Shown here piece after piece: positions 16,396 through 25,506 of a stretch of DNA of 64,000 nt. Source of the stretch: Burkholderia sp. Ax-1724 (lineage in GTDB: Bacteria; Pseudomonadota; Gammaproteobacteria; Burkholderiales; Burkholderiaceae); contig NZ_VWWL01000004.1 in the NCBI RefSeq assembly GCF_011752995.1, forward strand, positions 62,001 to 126,000, given 5' to 3'. Within the stretch, counting starts at the first letter, position 1. Each line of letters opens with the position of its first letter. A model generated the notes under the pieces. That model saw only the letters and a program-made list of their open reading frames with translations. It was not told the origin of the DNA and searched no databases. A program made the translations under genes and the position numbers.

Positions 16396-18108
16396 ATGAC
16401 CGACCACGATCCACACCAGCCGCCGCATCTCGACAACGCCAACGGCATCGACAACGCCGCCGACACCCCCGACGATCCCGAACGCCGGCGCGTCCTCACC
16501 GGTCTCGCGGCGGTCGGCATCGGCCTCGCGCTGGCCGGCTGCAAGACCGGCGAGGGTCTTGCCGGCAACGGGCCGCCGCGCAGCGCCGCCGATCTGCGGC
16601 TCGATGCCGCGCTGCACGATCAGGTGAAGAACATCGTGGTGATCTACGCCGAGAATCGCAGCTTCGCGAACCTGTACGGCCATTACCCGGGCGTGCAGCA
16701 TCCGCTCGATGCGGTCGGCGCCGAACGCTACGTGCAGCTCGACCGCGACGGCAAGACGCCGCTGCCGCGCCTGCCGGCGATCTGGGGCGGGCTCGTGCCG
16801 CAGGCGCAGGAAGTGGGCGGCAAGCGCTACATGATCGGCGAAAAGGACCTCGAGCCTCTGCACAACCGGCCGTTCCAGATTGTCGACGCGCACGGCAAGC
16901 CGCTGCCGAACGGCGTCATCACGCGCGACCTGATCCATCGCTTCTATCAGAACCAGATGCAGATCAACGCGGGACGCAACAACCAGTTCGCCGCGTGGGG
17001 CGACTCGGGCGGCCTCGTGATGGGGCACTACCGCAGCTCTGCCGACACGCTGCGTCTGTGGAATCTCGCGCAGCAATACACGCTGTGCGACAACTTCTTC
17101 ATGGCCGCTTTCGGCGGCTCGTGGCTGAACCACATCTTCCTGATCTCGGCGCAGGCGCCGTACTACCCCGACATCCACAACAGCCCGGCGAAGAAAATGG
17201 TGTCGGTCCTGGACGGCGACGGCCCGGCCGGCACGCGCCTGAAACTCGCGGCGAACTCGCCCGCCTCGGCGCTCGACGGTCCGCCGAAATTCGTCAACGA
17301 CGGCGCGTTCACGCCCGACGGCTACGGCGTCAACACGATGGCCCCGCCGTATCAGCCGAGCAGCGTGCGTCCGGCCGAAGGCGGCGACTCGGCTTTCGCG
17401 GACCCGTCGGACCCGCGCGTGATGCCGCCGCAGCACTACGCGACGATCGGCGATCGCCTGACGGCCAGGGGTGTCGACTGGGCGTGGTATAGCGGCGCGT
17501 GGCAATACGCGCTCGATCATCGCGACACGGGTGCGGTGCCCGACTTCCAGTACCACCATCAGCCGTTCAACTACTTCGCCAATTACGCGCCGGGCACCGA
17601 GGCGCGGCGCCGCTATCTGCGCGACGGCGGCCTCGGCAACGATGCGTCGACCAATCGCCTGATCGCCGATATCGATGCGGGCCGCTTGCCCACCGTCACG
17701 TTCTACAAGCCGCAAGGCGACCTGAACATGCACGCGGGTTACGCGGACGTCGAATCGGGCGACCGCCATATCGCGACGCTGATCGAGCACATCCAGCGCG
17801 GCCCGCAATGGCAGAACACGGTCGTGATCGTCACCGTCGACGAAAACGGCGGCTGGTGGGACCACGTCGCGCCGCCGGTCGGCGACCGCTGGGGTCCGGG
17901 TTCGCGCGTTCCCGCGCTGGTGATCTCGCCGCTCGCGAAGAAAGGCTACGTCGATCACACCGTGTACGACACGAACTCGATCCTGCGCTTCATCACCCGC
18001 GTGCACGGACTCGCGCCGCTCGACGGCGTGGTTGCGCGCGACAAAGCGTTTGCGAGCAACGTTCTCGCGCCGCTCGGCGATCTGACGGCTTCGCTCGATC
18101 TCGCCTGA
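16396..18108 (+). CDS. exported AcpA/phospholipase C-family phosphoesterase lipoprotein
   Basis: The 570-aa protein belongs to the phosphoesterase family of acid phosphatase AcpA and non-haemolytic phospholipase C. Early on it has NIVVIYAENRSFANLYGHYPG, and later AAFGGSWLNHIF and TVDENGGWWDHVAPP, the typical metal and active-site regions. The N-terminus has a twin-arginine-like ERRRVLTG and a lipobox LAGC near residue 49, so it is probably a Tat- or Sec-exported lipoprotein. It should release phosphate from phosphomonoesters or phospholipids in the envelope. Confidence 0.88.
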   Translation: MTDHDPHQPPHLDNANGIDNAADTPDDPERRRVLTGLAAVGIGLALAGCKTGEGLAGNGPPRSAADLRLDAALHDQVKNIVVIYAENRSFANLYGHYPGVQHPLDAVGAERYVQLDRDGKTPLPRLPAIWGGLVPQAQEVGGKRYMIGEKDLEPLHNRPFQIVDAHGKPLPNGVITRDLIHRFYQNQMQINAGRNNQFAAWGDSGGLVMGHYRSSADTLRLWNLAQQYTLCDNFFMAAFGGSWLNHIFLISAQAPYYPDIHNSPAKKMVSVLDGDGPAGTRLKLAANSPASALDGPPKFVNDGAFTPDGYGVNTMAPPYQPSSVRPAEGGDSAFADPSDPRVMPPQHYATIGDRLTARGVDWAWYSGAWQYALDHRDTGAVPDFQYHHQPFNYFANYAPGTEARRRYLRDGGLGNDASTNRLIADIDAGRLPTVTFYKPQGDLNMHAGYADVESGDRHIATLIEHIQRGPQWQNTVVIVTVDENGGWWDHVAPPVGDRWGPGSRVPALVISPLAKKGYVDHTVYDTNSILRFITRVHGLAPLDGVVARDKAFASNVLAPLGDLTASLDLA

Positions 18109-18327
18109 GCGAGTGTCGGAACGTTTTCGAGGCGCGATCGAGCACGTTTTATCGAGTGTATTTCTGCTCGTTTCTTGCGCTGTTGATGTGCGCGCACGAC
18201 GCCACACACGTCGTGCGCGCACTTTACTTTCGTCTTTGATTCAGGTCATGTCTTTTGCCTTGCATAACGCGCGGCGCCACCTAGACTGATAAAGCACTTC
18301 GCAAACTGCACTTTGCACGGAACTGAC

Positions 18328-18690
18328 ATGCGACTGACCATCCTGATCAACGGTTCCGATCCCACCGTAAGCCACGACTATGCTGTGCTCTGGCTCGACA
18401 CCGACGAACACCGGTGGTCGAGAGAAGCGCATCAAGGGATCGACCTGCCCCCATGGGGCGAATTACACGACGACGAAGACGGCGTAACCACGCTCTGCGC
18501 GCCGAGTGCCGATGCGCCGCTATGTACATTGCGCGGCCTGCACGTCGATCGCAAGGAACGCGTGAGCGCGGCACAAGGCGCCGCCGCATGGACCACGTTA
18601 CGCACGCATCAAGCAACCAGCGGGTTCTGGCGCCTGCAGGCGGTGGACCGTCAAAAGGTCCGCGCGGAACACAGCGTATTCGGTAATTAA
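18328..18690 (+). CDS. hypothetical protein
   Basis: This 120-aa protein starts at ATG 18328 with a GGA 9 bp upstream. A TTG five codons earlier is less likely. It has a slightly acidic middle (ELHDDEDG), no signal peptide, no membrane segment and no motif I recognise. It is a single gene, with the phosphoesterase ending about 220 bp upstream. Confidence 0.6.
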   Translation: MRLTILINGSDPTVSHDYAVLWLDTDEHRWSREAHQGIDLPPWGELHDDEDGVTTLCAPSADAPLCTLRGLHVDRKERVSAAQGAAAWTTLRTHQATSGFWRLQAVDRQKVRAEHSVFGN

Positions 18691-19125
18691 GTTCTAGCGC
18701 GATTTATCTGTCGCGCGCTTTCCGGTCGAAACTTCCGGCTCATACGCGAACGCCTGTTCGCAGGCATCAATCTGCGCGTACGCAAACGCACACGGCTGCA
18801 CGTGGCGTTGCAGCACTTAAGATGGTCTTAAGCTTGTGTACGTAGAGTCGGAAGTCCACGCATTCGGGTCGCTGCAAAGCGGCCCATTTTTTTTGCACTG
18901 CGGTTTTCTGCTGCGTTCTGCCCCATGTTTTTGCGCTGCGTTCTGCGCGCCGCGATGCAGCAGCGAATCCGGTACCGAAGCCAAAGTACCGTTCATTCGC
19001 AGCCCGATGTTCTTCCGCTTCCGCCTGCTCCATTTCCGTGGGTTCGATGAGTCCTTCGAGGTCGCTCGATGCGAGCCGCGACGCTATACTTGCGCCCCCC
19101 GTCCATCGATCCGATCCCCCGACAC
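18691..19125. other. intergenic stretch without a recognised gene
   Basis: No supportable gene is seen. Two CTTAAG hexamers separated by 5 bp lie at 18818-18834. A loose hairpin of CGCG-rich arms lies just after the upstream gene. The end holds the promoter region of the secreted nuclease. Confidence 0.5.
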
Positions 19126-19875
19126 ATGAAGAAGTGGCTTGCCAGTCTGTTATTCGCCGTCGCCGCTCACGCGAGCGCGGCGCCTTCCTGCACCCAGTTC
19201 ACGCCGAATGCGCAATGGCCCGTTCTCGCCAATCAGAAGATGGCGCCGAAAACGCGCCTGCTCTGCTATAGCGATTTCGCGGTGCTGCATTCGGGTATCA
19301 CGCACGGTCCCCTGTGGTCCGCCGAGCATCTGACGCGCGATCATATCGAAGCGGCCAAAGAGATGGTCCGCACGAACAAGTTCTTCGAAGACGCGCGTTT
19401 GCCCGACGGCGAAGGCGCGACGCTCGCCGACTATAAGCGCAGCGGTTTCGATCGCGGCCACATGAGCCCGGCCGGCAATCGCTGGAACGAGCAGGCGATG
19501 GCGCAATCGTTCTCGCTTGCCAACGTCGTGCCGCAAGACCGTCAGAACAACCAACGATTGTGGTCGCGCATCGAAACCTCGGTACGCAAGATCGCGCTGT
19601 CCTACGGCGACACCTACGTCGTCACCGGTCCGATCTTCTCCGGTCAGCAGTTGCGGACGATCGGACCCACGCGCGTCTTCGTACCGACACAGTTATACAA
19701 GGTCGTCTATGTGCCGTCGCGACGGATGGCGTTCGCGGTCGTGGTCGATAATGTCTCGACCAACCGTTACGACATCCGGACGATTCACGAACTCGAAGCG
19801 GTATCGGGCATCCGTTTTCCGGGCATTCCGGAGAACCTCAAGGACCAGCGGCCAGGAGGACTGAAAGGTGTTTAA
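19126..19875 (+). CDS. secreted DNA/RNA non-specific endonuclease (NUC1 family)
   Basis: The 249-aa protein starts at ATG 19126 with a Sec signal peptide (MKKW, hydrophobic core, ASAAP). The catalytic motif DRGHMSPAGN is present near residues 110-119, with the metal-binding Asn downstream (NVVPQDRQNN). Family enzymes use one Mg ion to cut DNA and RNA of any sequence. Here it would act in the periplasm or outside the cell. The gene overlaps the next one by 8 bp, making a two-gene unit. Confidence 0.9.
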   Translation: MKKWLASLLFAVAAHASAAPSCTQFTPNAQWPVLANQKMAPKTRLLCYSDFAVLHSGITHGPLWSAEHLTRDHIEAAKEMVRTNKFFEDARLPDGEGATLADYKRSGFDRGHMSPAGNRWNEQAMAQSFSLANVVPQDRQNNQRLWSRIETSVRKIALSYGDTYVVTGPIFSGQQLRTIGPTRVFVPTQLYKVVYVPSRRMAFAVVVDNVSTNRYDIRTIHELEAVSGIRFPGIPENLKDQRPGGLKGV

Positions 19876-20128
19876 ACCCTATTCGAACGATGACGACGTG
19901 CTCAACATTCAGGGCGACGCGCTCACGCTGAGCAACGGCACCACGCGCGTCGTGCTGAACGGCACGCTGGAATTGACGCGCGATCAGCGCGGGCTGAAGG
20001 CGGCGCTCGCGCTGAAGGAAGCGGTCGATGCGATCGTCGCAAATCTGCAGGCGGAGGCAAGCTTGCCGGCGAAAGTGAAGGACGAGCCGGATGCGAAACC
20101 GGGTGTGGTGCAAAATCCGTTTCAATGA
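19868..20128 (+). CDS. small protein coupled to the secreted nuclease
   Basis: This 86-aa protein starts at GTG 19868, fixed by a strong AGGAGG 8 bp upstream inside the nuclease gene. The opening MFKPYSNDDDVLNIQGDALTL is followed by a charged helical region and a C-terminus ending in VQNPFQ. I know of no function. Tight overlap with the nuclease gene raises the possibility of a partner or cytosolic inhibitor, but that is only positional. Confidence 0.75.
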   Translation: MFKPYSNDDDVLNIQGDALTLSNGTTRVVLNGTLELTRDQRGLKAALALKEAVDAIVANLQAEASLPAKVKDEPDAKPGVVQNPFQ

Positions 20129-20194
20129 TGCCGGCGGTGTTCACCACGCTTTAGAATACGCTGCGAACGGGACGGAATTAAAGAAGGAATTGAC

Positions 20195-20347
20195 ATGGGA
20201 CGCGCAACCAGAATTCTTTTTGTAATCGCACTGATCGTATTCCTGGCGTGCCTCGTGATTGGATTCCGCACTTTCGTATGGCACGGGGTTAACTACGAAT
20301 TTGCTCCGAAATCGGTAAGCGTGTCGCTGATGCATATACCGCGCTGA
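20195..20347 (+). CDS. 50-aa single-pass membrane protein
   Basis: ATG 20195 follows GAAGGA at 7 bp and opens a 50-codon frame. Residues 7-24 (ILFVIALIVFLACLVIGF) form one membrane segment after a short positive N-terminus (MGRATR). About 25 residues follow, probably in the periplasm. Base composition is lower in GC than neighbours. A terminator hairpin begins 15 bp after the stop. Function unknown. Confidence 0.7.
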   Translation: MGRATRILFVIALIVFLACLVIGFRTFVWHGVNYEFAPKSVSVSLMHIPR

Positions 20348-20362
20348 ATGCAAAGCATCGTC

Positions 20363-20393
20363 AAAAGGCGGGAGAACTTTTCTTCCGCCTTTT
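20363..20393 (+). terminator. rho-independent terminator after the 50-aa protein gene
   Basis: The arms AAAAGGCGG and CCGCCTTTT are followed by CTTTT, 15 bp after the stop of the small membrane protein gene. Confidence 0.7.
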
Positions 20394-20609
20394 CTTTTGC
20401 GCTCTTTTCCGTTGCGCTTCTCTCTTCTCGCTCTTCCTGGCACCACCCGCTAAAACCGGCATTCCGACTTGTATCAGCGACGATGCACCCGTTACGTTTT
20501 GTCACCACGGCAGCGTCAACTACGGTATTCGGCCCTACGTTAAACCGGCAGCGCTGAAATGATTCAGCCGCGACACAAGAATCCACCGGTTCAACCAAGG
20601 AGTCACATC

Positions 20610-20996
20610 ATGAAGACGCTTTTCGCCGCTCTCGCTTCCGCCCTGCTCGTGTCGACCGCCTTTGCTCAAACGGCCGCACCGTCGACGACGCCATCGGCAC
20701 AACCCGCGCAAGCCACGCAAACGCAGCCCGCCGCTCAGGCGAATCTGAAGGCGAGCACCGCCGTGCAAACCGGCGCCACCGGCGAAAGCGCAACCGCGAC
20801 GAAAGCGCCCGCGCAGGCCACCTCGAAGTCGCATGTGAAAAAGACCGCCACCCATACGAAGAAGGCCCACAAGTCGAGCAAGAAGAACGCCGTGGAAACG
20901 AGCGCCGCCAAGACTAAAACGGAGAGCGCGAAAGAGACCAGCAATGCCGCGGCCAAAGCCGACGGCGCACAAACCGGCACGACGAAAACGCAATAA
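20610..20996 (+). CDS. exported Ala/Lys/Thr-rich low-complexity protein
   Basis: The 128-aa protein starts at ATG 20610 (AAGGAG 8 bp upstream) with a Sec signal peptide ending AFAQ near residue 19. The mature part is made almost only of Ala, Thr, Lys, Ser, Gln and Gly, with a Lys/His-rich centre (VKKTATHTKKAHKSSKK) and no aromatic residues. Such histone-like tails often bind nucleic acid or polyanions, but no role is known. A strong terminator follows. Confidence 0.75.
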   Translation: MKTLFAALASALLVSTAFAQTAAPSTTPSAQPAQATQTQPAAQANLKASTAVQTGATGESATATKAPAQATSKSHVKKTATHTKKAHKSSKKNAVETSAAKTKTESAKETSNAAAKADGAQTGTTKTQ

Positions 20997-21081
20997 CACG
21001 TGATCGGTTCCGGCGCTTACCGGCCACGCCAATGTCGTTGCAATAGAAGCTGATCGAAGCCGGGCTGTGCCGTTCAGGGAG

Positions 21082-21107
21082 GGCGAGTCGCATGACTCGC
21101 CTTTTTT
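21082..21107 (+). terminator. rho-independent terminator
   Basis: A perfect 8-bp stem (GGCGAGTC/GACTCGCC) with a GCAT loop is followed by six T. It ends transcription from the low-complexity protein gene just before the convergent crp-like gene. Confidence 0.85.
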
Positions 21108-21124
21108 CATGTGAGCCGCGCCGG

Positions 21125-21838
21125 CTACGAAGCCGCACCCGCTTCGTTCGCCAATGCGCGCAGCTTGTCCGCATCGACGATCTCGATCTCCGCATAGCCG
21201 AGCTTCAACGCGCCTTGCGTCTCGAAGTGCTTGAGCACCTGATTGATCGTCTGACGCGACAACGCGAGCATCATCGCGAGGTCTTCCTGCGGGACCCGGA
21301 GCACGCGGCGCAACGCGTGGGCTTCGCCGTAACCGCCTGCCATCAGCAACAGACGGCGCGCCACGCGCGGCGCGGCAGGCAGCAGCGCCGCCTCTTCGAT
21401 CGCCTCGAACGCGAGACGCAGCTTATGCGTGAGCAGCAGTCCGAACACATGCCAGTAAGCCGGCGTGCGTTCGAGCAACGCGGCAAGCGCCGCGCGCGGC
21501 ACATGCAACAGTTCGGAGTCGCGCTCGGCGTAGGCGTCGTGCGTGCGCGGCCGGGCGTCGAACAGCGCGATCTCGCCGAACCAGTTCACCGGCTCGATCA
21601 CCGCGAGCAACGCTTCCTTGCCCGTCGAACTCGCCGCGCCGATTCTCACGAGGCCGTCGAGCACGCAGTAGAGCCCGTCGTCGGCATCGCCGCGCGTAAA
21701 GAGCCGTTGACCGGCGGCGAGACATTCGATACGCCCCGCCTCGATCAACTGCCGCCGCATATCAGCGGGCGCCGCGCGAAACCATGCGCTGCGTTCAAGC
21801 AGCTCGGCAAGCTCGTTCGATGAAAAACGCTCAGTCAT
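21125..21838 (-). CDS. Crp/Fnr-family transcriptional regulator
   Basis: The 237-aa protein has an N-terminal cyclic-nucleotide-binding-type beta roll (GDADDGLYCVLDGLVRI, then WFGEIALFD) and a C-terminal HTH (QEDLAMMLALSRQTINQVLKHFE). No N-terminal Cys cluster for an Fe-S centre is present, so it is not a classical Fnr. ATG 21838 matches the domain start. A longer upstream frame has no ribosome site. Its targets are not evident. Confidence 0.88.
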   Translation of the reverse strand: MTERFSSNELAELLERSAWFRAAPADMRRQLIEAGRIECLAAGQRLFTRGDADDGLYCVLDGLVRIGAASSTGKEALLAVIEPVNWFGEIALFDARPRTHDAYAERDSELLHVPRAALAALLERTPAYWHVFGLLLTHKLRLAFEAIEEAALLPAAPRVARRLLLMAGGYGEAHALRRVLRVPQEDLAMMLALSRQTINQVLKHFETQGALKLGYAEIEIVDADKLRALANEAGAAS

Positions 21839-21939
21839 GGGACAGCATCCGTGCGCGATTGTCGCCGATTGTCGGCTACCCGATGGTTTCAAATTCCGCT
21901 GCCCGCGATTATGCTGACTTTGACACAGGAGCGGCACTC

Positions 21940-22479
21940 ATGAGAACGCTGACGCAGCAGCTCACGCAATACGCGGCCTATCATCGCGACCGGCGCAATA
22001 TCGCCACGCACTTCGTCGGCATTCCGCTGATCGTGCTCGCGCTCGCCGTGCTGCTGAGCCGCCCCGCTTTCGGCGCCGGCATGTTCCCGGTCACGTTGTC
22101 GCCGGCCTGGCTGTTGTTCGTCGCGGCCACTGTCTACTACCTCGCGCTCGACGTGCCGCTCGGCGTGATGATGGCCTGCGTGTCGGCGCTGTGCGTCGCG
22201 TTCGGCGCGTGGCTCGCCGCGCAATCGACACTGGTGTGGCTCGCCGCCGGCATCGGTCTGTTCGTGATCGGCTGGGTGTTCCAGTTCGTCGGCCACGTCG
22301 CGTACGAACACCGCAAACCCGCCTTCGTCGACGACGTAATCGGCCTGCTGATCGGACCGCTCTTCGTGCTCGCCGAAGCGCTGTTCGGCTTCGGCTGGCG
22401 TCCCGAGTTGCGCGCGGCGATCGACGCGCAGGCCGGTCCGACGCGCGGCGCGGCCGGGCGCGCCGAAGCGCATCGCTGA
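21940..22479 (+). CDS. Mpo1/DUF962-family membrane protein
   Basis: The 179-aa protein begins at ATG 21940 (AGGAG 9 bp upstream). It has four hydrophobic segments and the family His motifs: YHRDRRNIATHFVGIP near the N-terminus and QFVGHVAYEHRKPA near residue 130. Yeast Mpo1 is an Fe-dependent dioxygenase that shortens 2-hydroxy fatty acids. A bacterial role in 2-hydroxy-lipid turnover would suit Burkholderia, which makes 2-hydroxy acyl chains. The gene name is from family resemblance only. Confidence 0.8.
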   Translation: MRTLTQQLTQYAAYHRDRRNIATHFVGIPLIVLALAVLLSRPAFGAGMFPVTLSPAWLLFVAATVYYLALDVPLGVMMACVSALCVAFGAWLAAQSTLVWLAAGIGLFVIGWVFQFVGHVAYEHRKPAFVDDVIGLLIGPLFVLAEALFGFGWRPELRAAIDAQAGPTRGAAGRAEAHR

Positions 22480-22518
22480 GCGCTCATCGCACCGGCCGTA
22501 TAGGGCGCGACTCGCCGA

Positions 22519-23421
22519 TCAGTCCGGCGCGAAGCGGATCAGTCTCACGCTATGCAGTGCGGCCAACGCGACCGAAAACCAGATCGGCACATACGTCGCC
22601 AGTTGCGTCGAAGTGAGCGTTTCGCGCAGCAGCGTAATCGACACGAACACGAGCAGCACGGGCTCGACGTAGCCAAAAATGCCGAACAGCGCAAGCGGCA
22701 AAAGACGGCTCGCCTTCAGATACGAGGCAAGCGCCAGCGTGCTCAGCGCGCCGAGGCCCGGCAGCAGCAGCCCCCACATCGCCGCGCGGCCGGCAACCGC
22801 CTGCAGCGAGCCGCCGCTGATGACGAACGCGATAGCGACCGGCACCAGCAACGCCACCTCGACGGTAAACATCGCGAGCGAATCCTGGTTGATCCTGCGA
22901 CGCAGCACGAAGTACGGCGGATAACCGAGCGCGACGATCAGCGTCGGCCATGAAAACGCGCCTGTCGCCCATAGTTCGTGGCCGACGCCCACGGCCGCGC
23001 ACGCGACGGCGAGCCACTGCAATGCATCGAGCCGTTCGTGATAATAAAAACGGCCGACCAGCACCATCACGAGCGGCAGCAGAAAATAGCCGAGCGAGAC
23101 TTCGAGCATCCGTCCATGCAGCGGCGCCCATAGAAATAGCCACTGCTGCACGCCGAGCAAGGCCGCGCTCACGATCATCACGGCGCCGAGCTTCGGCTCG
23201 GTCATCATGCGGCAAAGAAGCTGGCGCAGAATCGGCAGACGCTTGCGCACCGCGACGAGCAGCAACGCGCCCGGCGCGGTCCATATGATGCGCCACGCGA
23301 AAATGTCGAGCCCGGTGAGCGGCGCAAGCAGCGTCGCGTAAGCAGACAGTAAGGCGAACAACGCGGACGCGCCGACCGAGAGCGCAATCCCGCGCCTGAC
23401 GTCCTGGTGGTTGGGGTTCAT
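22519..23421 (-). CDS. rarD: RarD-like EamA-family permease
   Basis: The 300-aa membrane protein has about ten hydrophobic segments, and the opening RRGIALSVGASALFALLSAY followed by IFAWRIIWTAPGALL is typical of RarD. ATG 23421 starts just before the first domain residues. No clear Shine-Dalgarno sequence is seen, so the start is less sure than the frame. RarD proteins are reported as drug/metabolite-type transporters linked to chloramphenicol sensitivity. Substrate unknown. Confidence 0.85.
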   Translation of the reverse strand: MNPNHQDVRRGIALSVGASALFALLSAYATLLAPLTGLDIFAWRIIWTAPGALLLVAVRKRLPILRQLLCRMMTEPKLGAVMIVSAALLGVQQWLFLWAPLHGRMLEVSLGYFLLPLVMVLVGRFYYHERLDALQWLAVACAAVGVGHELWATGAFSWPTLIVALGYPPYFVLRRRINQDSLAMFTVEVALLVPVAIAFVISGGSLQAVAGRAAMWGLLLPGLGALSTLALASYLKASRLLPLALFGIFGYVEPVLLVFVSITLLRETLTSTQLATYVPIWFSVALAALHSVRLIRFAPD

Positions 23422-24007
23422 CGCGCGGTCCGGCGGACGTCGCGCGCCAGCACTACGGCTGAGGGCGTGTGGGCTGGCGGCGCGGTGTGGGGACGCGCGG
23501 CATTCGTTGTTGTCATTGGAACTGAAGTCTCGCAAGCAGGCAGCCCCGCGTTTCATGCGGCAGACGCTGCGTTTTTGTTCTGGATCGACGGCACAAGCCG
23601 GCATTCTAGACGGGTTATCGGCCAGCGGGGTCGGCGCTTTTTCGCCAACGAGCTGCAATTTGTCCGTGCGCATCGCGTGTCGATGCACTAGAACATAACT
23701 TCATGCGCCGCCACGGACGCACCCGGTTGCGCGGCAAGCGCCGCTCAACTCGCGTACGATTCCGGTTCAATCCCGGCTCGAGCGCGAATCTTGCTACGAA
23801 GCTTTGCACGTCGTTCGCGACCGCACGAGCAGCACTCACGAGCCGGGCCGGCCCATGCAGCCCCGCATGCTGTCGCGGGCACCGTCCGCAGACCGCCGCG
23901 CGGACCGCGCCCGCGCTTCTCGCCCGCGGCATGCGTCAACCGCGTTTCAGCGCGCATGCCACCCCGGCCAGCCATCCCGCTCAACGAATGTGACTACTGG
24001 AGCCAGC
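23422..24007. other. intergenic stretch without a recognised gene
   Basis: This is a 586-bp GC-rich gap between divergent rarD and the egtD-like gene. Open frames occur on both strands, but none has a ribosome site plus protein-like composition. Promoters for the two flanking genes presumably lie here. Confidence 0.5.
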
Positions 24008-25012
24008 ATGACCCAGCCAGCCCTATCGCTCAGCCACTCGCCCTCCGACCTGCGCGCCGCCTTCGCCGCCGACGTGCGCGCCGGACTCACCCACGCGCCG
24101 CAAAAAGAACTGCCGTCGAAGTATCTGTACGACGAAGTGGGCTCCGCGCTTTTTGAAGTGATTACCGTATTGCCCGAATACGGCGTGACACGCGCCGAGG
24201 AACGGCTGCTCACGAAGCACGCGGCCGAGATCGTCGAGCATTTGCCGCACGACGTGACCGTCGCCGAACTCGGCAGCGGCAGCGGCCGTAAAACGCGGCG
24301 CATCCTCGAAGCGCTGTGTAAAAAACGCCCTACTTCTTACTGCCCGATTGAAATTTCGCGCAGCGCGTTGCAGTTATGCCGGCGCGAACTCGGCGACATC
24401 GAGCGGATTTCGATCGTCGGCTACGAGCGCGACTATCTGGCCGGTCTTGCCGAAGTGAGCAAGCAGCGCAAGGACGGCGAGCGCTTACTCGTGCTGTTTC
24501 TCGGCAGCACGATCGGTAATTTCGGCAGACTCGCGGCCACGCGTTTTCTGCGCGATATCCGCAATATGCTCGCGCCCGGCGACGCCTTGCTGCTCGGCAC
24601 CGACCTCATCAAGCCGACGCCGAAGCTGATCGCCGCCTACGACGATGCGGTCGGCGTAACGGCCTCGTTCAATCTGAATCTGCTCGCGCGCATCAATCGC
24701 GAGCTCGACGGCGACTTCCCGCTCGATGCGTTCGAGCACGTCGCGCGCTTCAACCCGGACGCGCGCAGCATCGAGATGCATCTGCGTGCGAAGCGCGATC
24801 TCACCGCGCACGTGCGCGCCGCGCAATTGACGGTGTCGCTGAAGGCTGGCGAAACGATCTGGACCGAGAGCAGCCACAAATATCGCGCGGAAGAACTGCC
24901 CGCGATCGCCGACGGCGCCGGCTTCGTGTGCAGTCATCAGTGGGTCGAGCAGGAGTGGGGATTCGCGGAGAGTCTGCTGGTGGCACGCCCTGCCTCACTC
25001 ACGCATACATAA
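24008..25012 (+). CDS. egtD: EgtD-family L-histidine N-alpha-methyltransferase (dimethylhistidine synthase-like)
   Basis: The 334-aa SAM methyltransferase has the EgtD family layout: ELPSKYLYDEVGSALFE near the start, the SAM site VAELGSGSGRKTRRIL, FLGSTIGNF, and a C-terminal TESSHKY segment. EgtD trimethylates histidine to hercynine, the first step of ergothioneine synthesis. ATG 24008 is preceded by TGGAG. No egtB lies beside it, so the partner gene is elsewhere or the enzyme has another role. Confidence 0.85.
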   Translation: MTQPALSLSHSPSDLRAAFAADVRAGLTHAPQKELPSKYLYDEVGSALFEVITVLPEYGVTRAEERLLTKHAAEIVEHLPHDVTVAELGSGSGRKTRRILEALCKKRPTSYCPIEISRSALQLCRRELGDIERISIVGYERDYLAGLAEVSKQRKDGERLLVLFLGSTIGNFGRLAATRFLRDIRNMLAPGDALLLGTDLIKPTPKLIAAYDDAVGVTASFNLNLLARINRELDGDFPLDAFEHVARFNPDARSIEMHLRAKRDLTAHVRAAQLTVSLKAGETIWTESSHKYRAEELPAIADGAGFVCSHQWVEQEWGFAESLLVARPASLTHT

Positions 25013-25027
25013 AGGCAGGATGACGAA

Positions 25028-25065
25028 AACGGCGCGCCGGCCGCTGGATGGCGCGCCGTTTTTTT
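25028..25065. terminator. bidirectional-looking rho-independent terminator
   Basis: An 11-bp perfect stem (AACGGCGCGCC/GGCGCGCCGTT) with an 11-base loop and a following T-run lies between the convergent egtD and acylphosphatase genes. Confidence 0.85.
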
Positions 25066-25074
25066 ACGTGGCGC

Positions 25075-25368
25075 TCAATGCTGCTCGAAGCGCTCGTAGC
25101 GTTTGTCCGTCGTGCGTTCCTCGCCGCTCACTTCGCTCACGCGCGCCGCCGGCGGTCCGTGACGCAGCCACGACAGCATGCGGTCGATCTGATTGGCCGG
25201 TCCCTGCAACATCGCTTCGACGGAGCCGTCGTCGAGATTCGCGACCCATCCCTTGATGCCAAACGCGTGCGCCTGGCGCACCGTCGCGTGGCGAAAACCG
25301 ACGCCCTGCACGGTGCCGCGCACCCGCACGTAATACGTTTCGATCCGCTCATCCAGATCCGGGGCCAT
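25075..25368 (-). CDS. acyP: acylphosphatase
   Basis: The 97-aa protein carries the acylphosphatase signature VRGTVQGVGFR (catalytic Arg at its end) and GWVANLDDGSVEA with the catalytic Asn. It hydrolyses carboxyl-phosphate bonds such as acetyl phosphate. ATG 25368 has GGAGAG 6 bp upstream. Length is normal for the family. It is convergent with egtD. Confidence 0.92.
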   Translation of the reverse strand: MAPDLDERIETYYVRVRGTVQGVGFRHATVRQAHAFGIKGWVANLDDGSVEAMLQGPANQIDRMLSWLRHGPPAARVSEVSGEERTTDKRYERFEQH

Positions 25369-25506
25369 GCCGCTCTCTCCTTTTAATGCATCGCAGTCTT
25401 TCAAGCCGGCATTCTAGTCGCCTCGCGGCGCGCGTGCCCGAGAACGCCCATCCCGCTCACGCGCCACGTACAATCCGTCGACCTTCATGCAGGAAACGGA
25501 AACAGA

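Noticed and set aside
23804-24007. A longer EgtD with a 68-residue N-terminal extension
   Set aside because: The extension is Arg/Ser/Pro-rich with no family match, whereas ATG 24008 has a ribosome site and starts the known domain.
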